A DNA stretch of 64,000 bases from CAIWHR01 sp963726775 (GTDB taxonomy: Bacteria; Pseudomonadota; Gammaproteobacteria; Burkholderiales; Casimicrobiaceae): contig CAVSDL010000001.1 in the NCBI GenBank assembly GCA_963726775.1, forward strand, positions 744,001 to 808,000, written 5' to 3'. Made by a program: the position numbers and the translations under genes. Shown here one piece after another: positions 26,487-37,933 of the stretch. The notes beneath the pieces are model-generated. The model was not told the DNA's origin and did no database searches. It was given only the letters and a program-made list of their open reading frames with translations. The stretch's first letter is position 1; the number at the start of each line of letters is the position of its first letter.

Positions 26487-27200
26487 TCACAGGTGATAGC
26501 GCAGGAACACGAAGGCGACGTTGCCGTTGCCCGTGGTTCCCTGGCTTACCTTCGGAATGTACGTTCCGATGATCTCGAGACCGCGCAGCTTCACCGACGC
26601 CAAGGGGAGTATGCCGGGAAACGGCACGCCGCTGTAGATGTCGGGCCGCGATCCCAGGAAGATCGTATAGCCGAGCCCTACGGCGAAATCGTTCCGCTCC
26701 GGCCAGTAGGTCAGCCACTCCCAGCCGAACATCTTCGTGTAGTTGTAGTGCGAGTCTCGAAAGACGATGCCGTACCACCCGAAGCTGTCGCCGTTCTCGG
26801 CCTGCGTCGACCAGCCCAGCCCCCCGCCGTACGCCGCCTCGTTGTACGTTGCGATCTTTTCCGCCGAGTACGTCCCGCGATCGTGGTAGGTGATGCCGGT
26901 CACGTAGATGTCCGGCGTGCCTTCGCGCCACGACTTCTTCAGGTTGCGGCATTGATAATCGAGCCAGCTCCACATCTTTCCGCACGGTATCCACTCCGAG
27001 TCCTTGGCGGCCGCGGGCCGCTGCGCTTCCGGGCCGGGCCCGGGGTTCGCCGACGGGGCCGCCTCGGGCGTCACGACGGGCGTCGCGATGGATGCCGCTT
27101 CGGGCGCTGCGAGGGTCTGTTCCGCGCCGAGGGCGCGCGGCGCCGGCACGACCATCACGGCTGCACACAAACATCCCGCTCGAAGGGCGCGAAACAACAT
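26487..27200 (-). CDS. pagP: Lipid A palmitoyltransferase PagP with an N-terminal Ala/Pro-rich linker
   Basis: Outer-membrane eight-stranded barrel enzyme that moves palmitate from a phospholipid to lipid A. It has 237 residues, longer than E. coli PagP. After a signal peptide (about 1-26) comes a linker of about 40 residues rich in Ala and Pro, then the amphipathic helix with two cysteines (C73, C84). The barrel has H106 in GITYHDRG, and D149-S150 in VFRDSH, corresponding to the catalytic His, Asp and Ser. YGGGLGWS, LPLASVKL and GNGNVAFVFLRYHL also match. It is inserted between purH and purD with short gaps (41 and 13 bases). Low sequence identity, but the motif order is convincing. Confidence 0.85.
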   Translation of the reverse strand: MLFRALRAGCLCAAVMVVPAPRALGAEQTLAAPEAASIATPVVTPEAAPSANPGPGPEAQRPAAAKDSEWIPCGKMWSWLDYQCRNLKKSWREGTPDIYVTGITYHDRGTYSAEKIATYNEAAYGGGLGWSTQAENGDSFGWYGIVFRDSHYNYTKMFGWEWLTYWPERNDFAVGLGYTIFLGSRPDIYSGVPFPGILPLASVKLRGLEIIGTYIPKVSQGTTGNGNVAFVFLRYHL

Positions 27201-27241
27201 GGCATGCCTTCCTTGATCGCGGCCGGCGCGCCGCGCTGACG

Positions 27242-28813
27242 TTAATGACGGAAGTGGCGGATCCCCGTGAATACCATGGCGACGCGACGCTCGTCGGCGG
27301 CCGCGATCACCTCGTCGTCGCGCATGCTGCCGCCCGGCTGGATCACCGCGGTGGCGCCATTGTCGGCGACGACGTCGACGCCGTCGCGGAACGGGAAGAA
27401 CGCATCGGAAGCGACTACCGAACCGGCAAGCGAAAGGCTGGCGTTTTTCGCCTTGGTCGCCGCGATGCGCGTCGAATCCACGCGGCTCATCTGGCCGGCA
27501 CCGATGCCCAGCGTTTGTCCGCCGGCGCAATAGACAATTGCATTGGACTTGACGAATTTCGCGACGCGCCACGCGAACATGAGATCCGCAAGCTGTGCGG
27601 CGGTCGGCGCCATCTTTGTCACGGCCCTGAAGTCCGCCGGCTGCACATTGCGCGCATCCGCCGTCTGCATCAGCAAGCCGCCGCCCACGCGCTTCATGTC
27701 GAGCTGCGCGGCCAGCACGCCGTCCGGCAGCCCCACCTCCAGGACCCGGACGTTTTTCTTCTGTGCAATCAGGGTCAGCGCATCGGGAGCATACGCTGGT
27801 GCGATCAGCACCTCGACGAACTGCGTCGCGACGGCTTCCAGCGTCGCCGCGTCCACCTGGCGGTTGAACGCGATGATGCCTCCGAACGCGGAAACCGGAT
27901 CGGTGGCGAACGCTTTCCGGTAAGCGGCGAGCGAAGAGTCGGCAATCGCCACGCCGCACGGATTGGCGTGCTTTACGATCGCGCACGCGGGCTGATCGAA
28001 CGTCTTCACGCATTCCCATGCCGCGTCCCCGTCGGCGATATTGTTGTAGGAGAGCTCCTTGCCCTGCAGTTGCCGGTACGTCGCGATCGAACCGGCGCTT
28101 GGCGCAAGGTCGCGATAGAACGCGGCGCTCTGATGGGGATTCTCCCCGTAGCGCAGATCCTGCACCTTCACGACTTGCATCGTGTAGCGGTCGGGAAATG
28201 CCTTCGCGGCACCGTCGGGTCCGCGCGCCGTCAGCCAATTCGAGACCGCTCCGTCATAAGCGGCCGTATGTGAAAACGCCTTCCGCGCGAGCGCAAAACG
28301 CGTCGCCGCCGACAGCGTGGTGCCGTTCGCGTGGAGCTCGTCGAACAACGCCGTGTAATCGTCCGGGTCGACGACCACACCGACGTGCTGCCAGTTCTTG
28401 GCCGCCGAACGCACCATGGCCGGGCCGCCGATGTCGATGTTTTCGATCGCGTCGTCAAGCGTGCAGCCGGGCTTCGCCACCGTCTCCCGGAACGGATAGA
28501 GGTTGACGACGACAAGGTCGATCGGTGGAATGCCGTGCCTTTCGATCGCCGCGACATGTGCCGGCAGGTCGCGGCGCGCGAGGATTCCACCGTGTACTCG
28601 CGGGTGCAGCGTCTTTACCCGGCCGTCGAGCATTTCCGGGAAGCCCGTGTAATCGCCGATTTCCGTCACGGAAAGTCCGGCGGCGGAGAGCGCCTTGGCC
28701 GTACCGCCGGTGGAAAGGAGCCGCACCCCGAGACGCGCGAGGCCCGCCGCAAACTCGACGAGACCCGTCTTGTCGGAGACGGACAGCAGCGCTTGCTTGA
28801 TCGAGGCGGACAT
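27242..28813 (-). CDS. purH: Bifunctional AICAR formyltransferase/IMP cyclohydrolase
   Basis: Last two steps of de novo IMP synthesis; 523 residues, as usual. The N-terminal IMP cyclohydrolase domain has LLSVSDKTGLVEFA, LLSTGGTAKAL, GRVKTLHPRVHGG and NLYPF. The AICAR transformylase domain has LRYGENPHQSAAFYR, KHANPCGVAI and SDAFFPFRDGVD. The start at 28811-28813 (MSASIKQ) was chosen over an upstream ATG because it matches the family. It is 89 bases after fis, an order (dusB-fis-purH) seen in other betaproteobacteria. Confidence 0.96.
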   Translation of the reverse strand: MSASIKQALLSVSDKTGLVEFAAGLARLGVRLLSTGGTAKALSAAGLSVTEIGDYTGFPEMLDGRVKTLHPRVHGGILARRDLPAHVAAIERHGIPPIDLVVVNLYPFRETVAKPGCTLDDAIENIDIGGPAMVRSAAKNWQHVGVVVDPDDYTALFDELHANGTTLSAATRFALARKAFSHTAAYDGAVSNWLTARGPDGAAKAFPDRYTMQVVKVQDLRYGENPHQSAAFYRDLAPSAGSIATYRQLQGKELSYNNIADGDAAWECVKTFDQPACAIVKHANPCGVAIADSSLAAYRKAFATDPVSAFGGIIAFNRQVDAATLEAVATQFVEVLIAPAYAPDALTLIAQKKNVRVLEVGLPDGVLAAQLDMKRVGGGLLMQTADARNVQPADFRAVTKMAPTAAQLADLMFAWRVAKFVKSNAIVYCAGGQTLGIGAGQMSRVDSTRIAATKAKNASLSLAGSVVASDAFFPFRDGVDVVADNGATAVIQPGGSMRDDEVIAAADERRVAMVFTGIRHFRH

Positions 28814-28902
28814 GCGCGGAATGCGAGCGGCGGGCAACTGCAGCGCGGGCCGAAAGGGCGGCTAGTAACCGAGGCCGGCGCGGCGATCCATCGCGCCGGC
28901 GC

Positions 28903-29157
28903 TCAGCGAATGCCGTACTTCGTGAGTTTCGCGCGTAGCGTGTTGCGATTCATCCCGAGCATGTCGGCCGCTTGCGTCTGGTTGCCTTCCGCGCGCGCCA
29001 TCACCGACGCGATCAGCGCACGCTCGACATGGGTGATGACCATGTCGTAAACGCCGTGCGGAGGCTCGCCGTCGAGCCTGCGAAAGTATTCGTCGAGGGA
29101 TTTCTCGACCGTCTTGCCGAGTTCGTTGCCGCCGTTGATGCGTAGTGTTTTTCTCAC
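28903..29157 (-). CDS. fis: Fis family DNA-binding protein
   Basis: Small nucleoid-associated protein, 84 residues from the GTG at 29155-29157, which overlaps the dusB stop (GTGA). The C-terminal helix-turn-helix NQTQAADMLGMNRNTLRAKL is typical, and the acidic YDMVITHVERALIASVM helix precedes it. A longer open frame continues into dusB and is not used. The dusB-fis pairing is the same as in Enterobacteria, where fis depends on dusB for translation. Confidence 0.92.
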   Translation of the reverse strand: MRKTLRINGGNELGKTVEKSLDEYFRRLDGEPPHGVYDMVITHVERALIASVMARAEGNQTQAADMLGMNRNTLRAKLTKYGIR

Positions 29158-30233
29158 GCGGCCAGGGCCTCCCCGCCCTGTGGCAATTGCTGTACCGCAC
29201 GGCCGAATGCGACGCGCCCGTCGACAATATCCGCGTGCCGTCTGCGGTAGTCCAGGCGCTCGCCACGGTCGGCGAGTATGTCGAAAAAGCGGTGCACGAC
29301 GGAGATTTGTGCCGCTGTCGTCTCCGTCGCATTGATTTCCCGGCGAAATGCATCGCCGCCGGAAAGGTCCTGCGTATACCACCCGAGATGCTTGCGCGCA
29401 ATGCGGGCGCCCGTCGCTTCCCCGTAGAACGCGTAGTGATCGGCCAGATGCACGACGATCGCCGCACGCGCCTCCTCGACAGTCGGCGGCGCCAGCAGCT
29501 CGCCGCAATCGAGGTAGTGCCGGATCTCGCGGAATATCCACGGTCGTCCTTGCGCAGCCCGACCGATCATGATCGCGTCAGCGCCGGTATAGTCGAGGAC
29601 CCGCCGGGCCTGCGCGGGAGAGCCGATGTCGCCATTGGCTACGACCGGAATCGACAACGCCGCCTTCACGGCGCGTATCGTGTCGTACTCGACGGCGCCG
29701 ACGTAGGCGCAGGCGCGCGTACGGCCATGGACCGTGAGAGCGCGGATGCCGGCGTCCTCGGCAATCCTGGCGATGGCGAGCGCATTCCGATGGCCGGGAT
29801 TCGCGCCCGTGCGGATCTTGAGCGTAACCGGGACGTCGACGGCGCCGACTACGGCCTCGAGGATCGCCGCGACCAGCGGCTCGTTCGAGAGCAGTGCCGA
29901 GCCCGCGGCGACGTTGCAGACTTTCTTCGCCGGGCAGCCCATGTTGATGTCGATGATCTGCGCCCCGCGGTCGACGTTGTAGCGCGCGGCGGCCGCCATC
30001 ATTGCCGGGTCGGCGCCCGCGATCTGCACGATGATCGGCGCGGCCTCGCCGCGATGGTCGATGCGGCGCAACGATTTTTCGGTGCCCCAGAGCTTCGGGT
30101 TCGACGCCACCATTTCCGAAATCGCGTATCCCGCCCCGAAGCGCTTGCACAGCTGCCGGAACGGCCTGTCCGTCACACCTGCCATCGGCGCGACGGCGAG
30201 GCTGTTGGCAATGGCGTACGGTCCGATGTGCAC
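29154..30233 (-). CDS. dusB: tRNA-dihydrouridine synthase B
   Basis: FMN/NADPH enzyme that reduces uridine in the D-loop of tRNA. It has 359 residues from the GTG at 30231-30233, which gives the family N-terminus HIGPYAIANSLAVAPMAGVTD. The catalytic cysteine is in INMGCPAKKVCN, and the FMN phosphate site is NGDIGSPAQA with GADAIMIGRAAQG. A longer frame to 30359 would start upstream of the TATAAT box at 30288-30293, so the GTG start is preferred. It overlaps fis by four bases. Confidence 0.92.
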   Translation of the reverse strand: MHIGPYAIANSLAVAPMAGVTDRPFRQLCKRFGAGYAISEMVASNPKLWGTEKSLRRIDHRGEAAPIIVQIAGADPAMMAAAARYNVDRGAQIIDINMGCPAKKVCNVAAGSALLSNEPLVAAILEAVVGAVDVPVTLKIRTGANPGHRNALAIARIAEDAGIRALTVHGRTRACAYVGAVEYDTIRAVKAALSIPVVANGDIGSPAQARRVLDYTGADAIMIGRAAQGRPWIFREIRHYLDCGELLAPPTVEEARAAIVVHLADHYAFYGEATGARIARKHLGWYTQDLSGGDAFRREINATETTAAQISVVHRFFDILADRGERLDYRRRHADIVDGRVAFGRAVQQLPQGGEALAA

Positions 30234-30287
30234 GATCGTTTGCGGAAAATCGAAAGTCGAGCGGGGAATTGCGGCGACGGGGAGCGA

Positions 30288-30293
30288 ATTATA
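30288..30293 (-). promoter_or_regulatory. Perfect -10 box (TATAAT) upstream of dusB-fis
   Basis: On the minus strand TATAAT occupies 30293-30288. A -35 match is weak (TCCGCA with a 16-base spacer). Transcription would start near 30281, leaving a leader of about 48 bases before the dusB GTG. It marks a promoter inside the pepP-ubiH-dusB-fis series. Confidence 0.5.
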
Positions 30294-30404
30294 ACCGTTC
30301 TGCAGCGTGTGCGGACGGACTGCGGCACGTTCGTGCGCCGAGTCGTTGCCGCAGATCAACGTGGCATGATTCTTGGTCGGCGCACCGCAATGCAGCTCGC
30401 TGTT

Positions 30405-31562
30405 CTAACGGAGTCCAAAAAGCATTGCGCGCGTGAACGCGCGCTTCGCCGGCAGCAGCGCGTCCAACATAGTGAGCGCCAACCCGCGCGGCCACCGCAG
30501 TACGGGCAGATCATTGCCGAAAATATTGACGAGGCCGTGCGTGAACGCGATTCCGGCCCAGCGGTCGGGTCCGCGGTGACGCGCGTAGCGGGAAAGCATC
30601 GGGCCGCCGCCGATTTCCGTGCGCGGGACGTCGAGGATCGCTTGCGCCAACTCGTAAGCATCGCGGAGGCCCAGGTTGAACCCCTGTCCGGCAACCGGAT
30701 GCAGCGTCTGCGCAGCGTTGCCCAGCATCACACACCGCGTGCTTGCGAAGTCGCGCGCGTACTCGAGCGCCAGCGGAATTGCGCGGCGGTCGGCCACGCG
30801 GGTGAATCCCGCGGCGCGCGTGCCGCAGCGGCGTGCGAGTTCCTCGCAGAACGCTGCGTCGTCCAACGCGAGCAGACGGCCGGCGCGCTCCGGCGTCGCG
30901 GTCCAGATAAGGCCGTAGTGATCGCCCTCCGGCAGCAGCGCCACCGGACCCTCGGGTGTGAAGCGCTCGTAGGCTCGCCCCGCGTGCGGCGCCGCCCGCC
31001 AGAGCTTCGCGACCAGCGCGACCTGCCCATAGTCGTACCGCTTGCGCGCGACGCCGGCAACGGCAGCGCCCGAGCCGTCGGCGACCGCGGCAAGCCGCGC
31101 CAGGATGGGTTCGCCGTCTCCGCCGTCGGTCTGGACCGCGGCATAGGCGGACGTGCCGCCGACCGATTTCGCCGTCACGCGATGCCGGACCGCGACGACT
31201 GAGCGCAGAAGCGCGGCATCGAGCGCCGCCTGCAGCGCACGGTAGCTGACGACGTAGCCCAGGGCCGGCAGACCGTTCTCGAACGCCGTGAGCTTCGCCG
31301 TCCCGAAGCCGCCGGCCTGCGAGATGTCGATTTCCGTAATCGGCGTCGCGGCGTCCGGCGTCGCCGCCAGGCCGGCCCAGACGTCAAGCCGCTCCAGGAT
31401 CAGTCGCGCGCCATGTGACAGCGCCAGCGACCGGTCGGCACGCAGCGTCTCGCCTGGCGCGCGCGCGTCCAGGACAACAACATCCAGATCGCCGTCAGCG
31501 AGCGCCAGAGCGAGCGTCGCGCCGACAGGCCCGGCGCCGACAATGGCGAGGTCATGCAGCAT
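30405..31562 (-). CDS. ubiH: UbiH/UbiF/Coq6 family FAD-dependent monooxygenase
   Basis: Ring hydroxylase of ubiquinone synthesis, 385 residues. The FAD motif LAIVGAGPVGATLALAL is at residues 5-21, and the second FAD motif is MLGNAAQTLHPVAGQGFNLG with GLRDAYELA after it. The DG motif region is less clear. Start ATG 31560-31562 fits the family; a longer frame upstream does not. It lies between pepP and dusB, as in many proteobacteria where pepP-ubiH are neighbours. Which ring position it hydroxylates is not certain from sequence. Confidence 0.88.
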   Translation of the reverse strand: MLHDLAIVGAGPVGATLALALADGDLDVVVLDARAPGETLRADRSLALSHGARLILERLDVWAGLAATPDAATPITEIDISQAGGFGTAKLTAFENGLPALGYVVSYRALQAALDAALLRSVVAVRHRVTAKSVGGTSAYAAVQTDGGDGEPILARLAAVADGSGAAVAGVARKRYDYGQVALVAKLWRAAPHAGRAYERFTPEGPVALLPEGDHYGLIWTATPERAGRLLALDDAAFCEELARRCGTRAAGFTRVADRRAIPLALEYARDFASTRCVMLGNAAQTLHPVAGQGFNLGLRDAYELAQAILDVPRTEIGGGPMLSRYARHRGPDRWAGIAFTHGLVNIFGNDLPVLRWPRGLALTMLDALLPAKRAFTRAMLFGLR

Positions 31563-31643
31563 CGGCTCACTTCCCGATTTTCGCGCGGGCCCGGCGCAAA
31601 CGGTCGGGAACGCCTCCACGCCGCAACGGCAGTCTCCGATACT

Positions 31644-32972
31644 TCACCGCCGGCAAGCAGCTTCGACGTCGGCGACCGATTTCGGCGCCGCGGCGGACAG
31701 TATTTCGATGCCGGTCGCCGTGACCACGACATCGTCCTCGATCCGAACACCGATGTCCCAGAACGGTTCGGGTACGCTGTCCGCGGGGCGAATGTACGTT
31801 CCCGGCTCGACGGTGAGCACCATCCCCGGCAGGAGCTTCTGGGATGCGCCTTTCACCTGATAGAGGCCGGCATCGTGCACGTCGAGCCCGAGCCAGTGGC
31901 CCGCGCGGTGCATATAGAACTGTTTATGGCTGCCTTTCTCCAACACCTCGTCCAACGTGCCCTTGCAGAGGCCGAGATCGACATAACCTTGCGCGAGCAC
32001 GCGCTCGGCGACCTTGTGATAGTCGTGAAAGTCGGCGCCCGGCTTCACTGCGTCGATGCACGCCATCTGTGCCGCGAGCACGAGTTCGTAGACGGCCTTC
32101 TGCGGCCCGGCAAATTTTCCGTTGACCGGAAAGGTGCGCGTGATGTCGGACGCATAGCTGTGATATTCGCAGCCGGCGTCGATCAGGAGCAGCTCGCCAT
32201 CCTGGAGTTGCCGATTGTTGTCGCGATAGTGCAATACGCAGGCGTTCGGTCCCCCGGCGACGATCGACGGATAGGCAACCGCCTGCGCTCCCAGGCGGAG
32301 GAAATCGTGCGTGAGTTCGGCCTCGACCTGATATTCGAACCAGCCGACGCGCGTGCGCTCCATGGCGCGGCGATGCGCGCCCGCGGAAATCTCGGCGGCG
32401 CGGCGCATCAGCTTCAGCTCGTGCTCGTCCTTCACGAGACGAAGCACGTCGAGCGCCTGGCGGACGTCGACGATTTCCTCGGGGGCAGCGACGCCCGTGC
32501 GCACGCGATTCCGGACTTCGTTGAGCACCTCGGTGATCTTCCTGTCCCACGGAGCGAACAGGCCCAACGGCGTATACAGCGCCGGCTGATCGGAGGCGAG
32601 ATCGGGCAGCGCCTTGTCGAGGTCCGCGATTGGATGCGCCTCGTCGAAGCCGAATATCTCGCGCGCCGCGTCGGGGCCGTAGCGGAATCCATCCCAGATT
32701 TCACGCTCCTCGTTTTTTTCCCGGCAGAACAGGATATGGCGGTCGCCCGCCGGTCCGTCCTTGCCGGCGACCAGCGCAACCACCGCCTCGGGCTCGGGAA
32801 AGCCGCAGACATAATGGAAGTAACTGTCGTGGCGGAACGGAAACAGCGAGTCGCGGTTGCGGGCAAACTCGGGCGCCGTCGGCACCAGGGCCAGACCGCC
32901 GCCCGCTTGCGTCCGCATCTGCCTCAGGAGCGCCGAACGACGGTCGCGGTGGATCTGGTGGACATTTTTCAT
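31644..32972 (-). CDS. pepP: Xaa-Pro aminopeptidase (aminopeptidase P)
   Basis: Cleaves an N-terminal residue before proline; dinuclear manganese enzyme of 442 residues, with the N-terminal AMP_N domain followed by the pita-bread domain. Metal ligands are visible in LLIDAGCEY and ASDITRTFPV (two Asp), HRAGHWLGLDVHD (His), TVEPGTYI (Glu) and IGVRIEDDVVV (Glu). The first gene of the minus-strand series, divergent from fau. Confidence 0.95.
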   Translation of the reverse strand: MKNVHQIHRDRRSALLRQMRTQAGGGLALVPTAPEFARNRDSLFPFRHDSYFHYVCGFPEPEAVVALVAGKDGPAGDRHILFCREKNEEREIWDGFRYGPDAAREIFGFDEAHPIADLDKALPDLASDQPALYTPLGLFAPWDRKITEVLNEVRNRVRTGVAAPEEIVDVRQALDVLRLVKDEHELKLMRRAAEISAGAHRRAMERTRVGWFEYQVEAELTHDFLRLGAQAVAYPSIVAGGPNACVLHYRDNNRQLQDGELLLIDAGCEYHSYASDITRTFPVNGKFAGPQKAVYELVLAAQMACIDAVKPGADFHDYHKVAERVLAQGYVDLGLCKGTLDEVLEKGSHKQFYMHRAGHWLGLDVHDAGLYQVKGASQKLLPGMVLTVEPGTYIRPADSVPEPFWDIGVRIEDDVVVTATGIEILSAAAPKSVADVEAACRR

Positions 32973-33056
32973 TGGGGGAGCCTGCGCGGAAAGGGGTGAT
33001 TATAGGCGCACGTGTGGAGCCGCCGTCGACTCCGCATTGCGGTGCCGGGGTTGCGT

Positions 33057-33062
33057 TACCAT
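33057..33062 (+). promoter_or_regulatory. Possible -10 box six bases from the fau start
   Basis: TACCAT at 33057-33062 is followed by six bases and the ATG at 33069. If used, transcription would begin at or next to the start codon, giving a leaderless message. No clear -35 hexamer is present. Confidence 0.3.
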
Positions 33063-33068
33063 CGCGCC

Positions 33069-33698
33069 ATGCCATCGCCCCAGGACCCGGTCGACACGGC
33101 CGCGCCACAAGGCGCCGCGCTGCACGAAGCCAAGCTGGCGCTGCGGCGGCAGGTGCTCGCCGGACGCGACGCGATGGCGCCGGTGGACCGCACGACGGCC
33201 GCGCAGGCGATCATCGCGCGCATCATTGCGCTTCCGTCGTTCGCGACTTCGCGCACGGTGCTGCTGACGCTCGCCTTCCGCACCGAGTGGAACACGCTGC
33301 CCCTCGTTCGCGCGGCGCTCGCCTCGGGCAAGACGGTGGCGATTCCGCGGGTCAACCTCGCGACCCGCATGCTCGACTTGCATGCGCTCGCCGATCCGGA
33401 CCACGACGTCGGCGCCGGCCACCAGGGCATCCCCGAGCCCCTGCCGCACTGCCCGACGTTGCCACCGGGCACCCTCGATTGGGTGCTCGTGCCGGGCGTC
33501 GCGTTCGACAGCGCCGGAAGACGCCTCGGTTACGGCGGCGGGTTCTACGATCGGCTGCTGCCCTTGGTCCCGCGGGGCGCAATGCGTGTTGCGGGAGCGT
33601 TCGACATGCAGATCGTGCATCGCGTTCCCGCCGCGCCGCACGATCATGGCGTCGACGCCATCGTGACGGAGTCGCGCACCATTGAAATCGCGCGCTGA
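33069..33698 (+). CDS. fau: 5-formyltetrahydrofolate cyclo-ligase
   Basis: ATP-dependent conversion of 5-formyl-THF to 5,10-methenyl-THF; 209 residues. The ATP-binding signature LGYGGGFYDRLL is at about residue 157, TEWNTLPLV and VPRVNL-like IPRVNLATRML lie in the first half. The N-terminus LHEAKLALRRQVLAGRDAM carries the family helix. No good ribosome-binding site precedes the ATG. The 96-base gap to pepP is too short for a 6S RNA, which often accompanies this gene. Confidence 0.93.
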   Translation: MPSPQDPVDTAAPQGAALHEAKLALRRQVLAGRDAMAPVDRTTAAQAIIARIIALPSFATSRTVLLTLAFRTEWNTLPLVRAALASGKTVAIPRVNLATRMLDLHALADPDHDVGAGHQGIPEPLPHCPTLPPGTLDWVLVPGVAFDSAGRRLGYGGGFYDRLLPLVPRGAMRVAGAFDMQIVHRVPAAPHDHGVDAIVTESRTIEIAR

Positions 33699-33799
33699 AG
33701 CAGGTCGGGTACCTTCTCGCTGCGCGACACCGCGATGACGGCCCGCGATTTCCTGGCTGCCTTCCCGTCGCGCGGGTTCATGAGCAACCCCATTCCGCC

Positions 33800-35005
33800 A
33801 TGACTCCCTCGCGCACCGCCGTGGCGGCGCTTGCCGTCACGCTCGCGATCCAGATATTCACGTCGCTGGCGGCGACCGCGCCTGCGGTCCTCGCGCCGAT
33901 CATCGCCGCGGACCTCTCGCTCCCGGCAAAGCTCATCGGCGTGTTTGTAGGGATCCTTTACACCGGCTCGATGGCCGGCAGTCTTGCCAGCGGCGGATTC
34001 ATCGAACGCTTTGGTGCGATTCGGGTTTCGCAGGTGTGTCTGTTGTTCTGCGCTGCGGGTGTGGCCACGGTGGTCGCCGGCGCGGCGCCGCCGTCGGCGC
34101 TCGTCGCCCTGTTGACCATTGCCCCGGTCATGATCGGCTTCGGATACGGGCCGATCACTCCGGCGTCGTCGCACGTGCTCGCCAGGACGGCGCCGCGCTC
34201 GCGAATGGCGCTCACGTTTTCGATCAAGCAGACGGGGGTCCCCATCGGGGCCGCGCTCGCCGGCGCGACGCTCCCGGGAATCGCGCTGGCGCTGGGATGG
34301 CGCGCGACGTTTGTCGGCGTCGCCGCGCTCGGGGTCGCCATCGCCATTTTGGCGGAATCCACGCGCGCGACGCTCGATGCGGACCGGATACCCTCGCGGA
34401 CATTGTCCCTCGACGGCGTCGTCGCCCCGCTGCGGCTGGTGTTCTCGACGCCCGCGCTGATCGAATTGGCGCTCTCCGGATTCATCTACGCCGCAACACA
34501 GATCTGCCTGGGCAGTTTTCTGGTCGTCTACCTGACCGAGACGTTGCGGGTGTCGCTCATTGCCGCGGGGCTGGCGCTCACGGTGACCAATCTTGGAGGC
34601 ATCGTCGGCCGGATCGGCTGGGGTGCGGTCGCCGACCACTGGTTGCGGCCCCGCACGCTGCTCGGAGCTATCGGCGTCGCGAGCGGCGCATGCGCGTACG
34701 CCACCGCCGCGTTCGGCGCGGAATGGCCGGCGGGGGCCGTGCTCGTCGTTTGCGGACTCTTCGGGGCGACGGCGATCGGCTGGAATGGGGTCCAGCTTGC
34801 CGAGATCGCGCGCAATGCACCGGATGGCCGGGCGGGCACGACCACCGCCGCCACGAGCTTCGTCACCTTTGCCGGCGTCGTGATCGGGCCGCCGACATTC
34901 GCGTTGCTGGCAGCCGTTACCGGCAGCTACCGGATCGGATTTGGCGTATTCGGAACCTTGTCACTGCTATACGGCCTGTGGCTGCTCTCGAAACACCGTC
35001 GGTAA
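33800..35005 (+). CDS. MFS transporter
   Basis: Major facilitator superfamily protein of 401 residues with about twelve hydrophobic helices. The loop-2 region GFIERFGAIRVSQV and the TM4-5 segment GPITPASSHVLARTAPRSR (cytoplasmic) are typical, and the second half has the matching IGWGAVADHWLRPRTLL. It resembles cyanate/aromatic-acid type permeases only loosely, so no substrate is proposed. It lies between fau and the pyruvate dehydrogenase genes and is probably transcribed on its own. Confidence 0.8.
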   Translation: MTPSRTAVAALAVTLAIQIFTSLAATAPAVLAPIIAADLSLPAKLIGVFVGILYTGSMAGSLASGGFIERFGAIRVSQVCLLFCAAGVATVVAGAAPPSALVALLTIAPVMIGFGYGPITPASSHVLARTAPRSRMALTFSIKQTGVPIGAALAGATLPGIALALGWRATFVGVAALGVAIAILAESTRATLDADRIPSRTLSLDGVVAPLRLVFSTPALIELALSGFIYAATQICLGSFLVVYLTETLRVSLIAAGLALTVTNLGGIVGRIGWGAVADHWLRPRTLLGAIGVASGACAYATAAFGAEWPAGAVLVVCGLFGATAIGWNGVQLAEIARNAPDGRAGTTTAATSFVTFAGVVIGPPTFALLAAVTGSYRIGFGVFGTLSLLYGLWLLSKHRR

Positions 35006-35244
35006 ACGCTTACAATGCCCACCCGGCCCGAAGTCCTGCGTTGCCGCCCTGATCGCCGCTCTGTCACTCCGTGCAGGGGCGATTTTCGTCAGACGGTAGA
35101 ATCGGGGGCGGAGATGCGAGCCGTCACTGCGCCGGAACCCGCGGTCCCGCAGCGCAGCGATGCGCTGCCAGCACCTGCCGCTTACAATCCAGAGAGATCG
35201 CCCGGACCCGCCCCGGTCGCTTATCGATGCAGGAGGAGGCACGC
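35006..35244 (+). promoter_or_regulatory. Leader/promoter region of the aceE-aceF-lpdA operon
   Basis: 239 bases upstream of aceE contain three -10-like hexamers: TACAAT at about 35011-35016, TAGAAT at 35097-35102 and TACAAT at 35183-35188. None has a good -35 at standard spacing, so several weak or activated promoters are possible. AGGAGGAGG at 35231-35239 is an excellent ribosome-binding site for aceE. Confidence 0.4.
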
Positions 35245-37899
<2,655 letters not shown>

Positions 37900-37933
37900 C
37901 CGGCGCCCGACGCGATGAATCCCTGAGGATACG

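Noticed and set aside
32973..33068. Possible 6S RNA next to fau
   Set aside because: The gap between pepP and fau is 96 bases, shorter than a 6S RNA, and the expected long bulged hairpin is not seen.
33644..33800. Minus-strand stretch reading MGLLMNPRDGKAARKSRAVI
   Set aside because: It looks more protein-like than most shadows, but it overlaps the fau 3' end, extends into an arginine-rich frame antisense to the MFS gene, and has no recognisable family.
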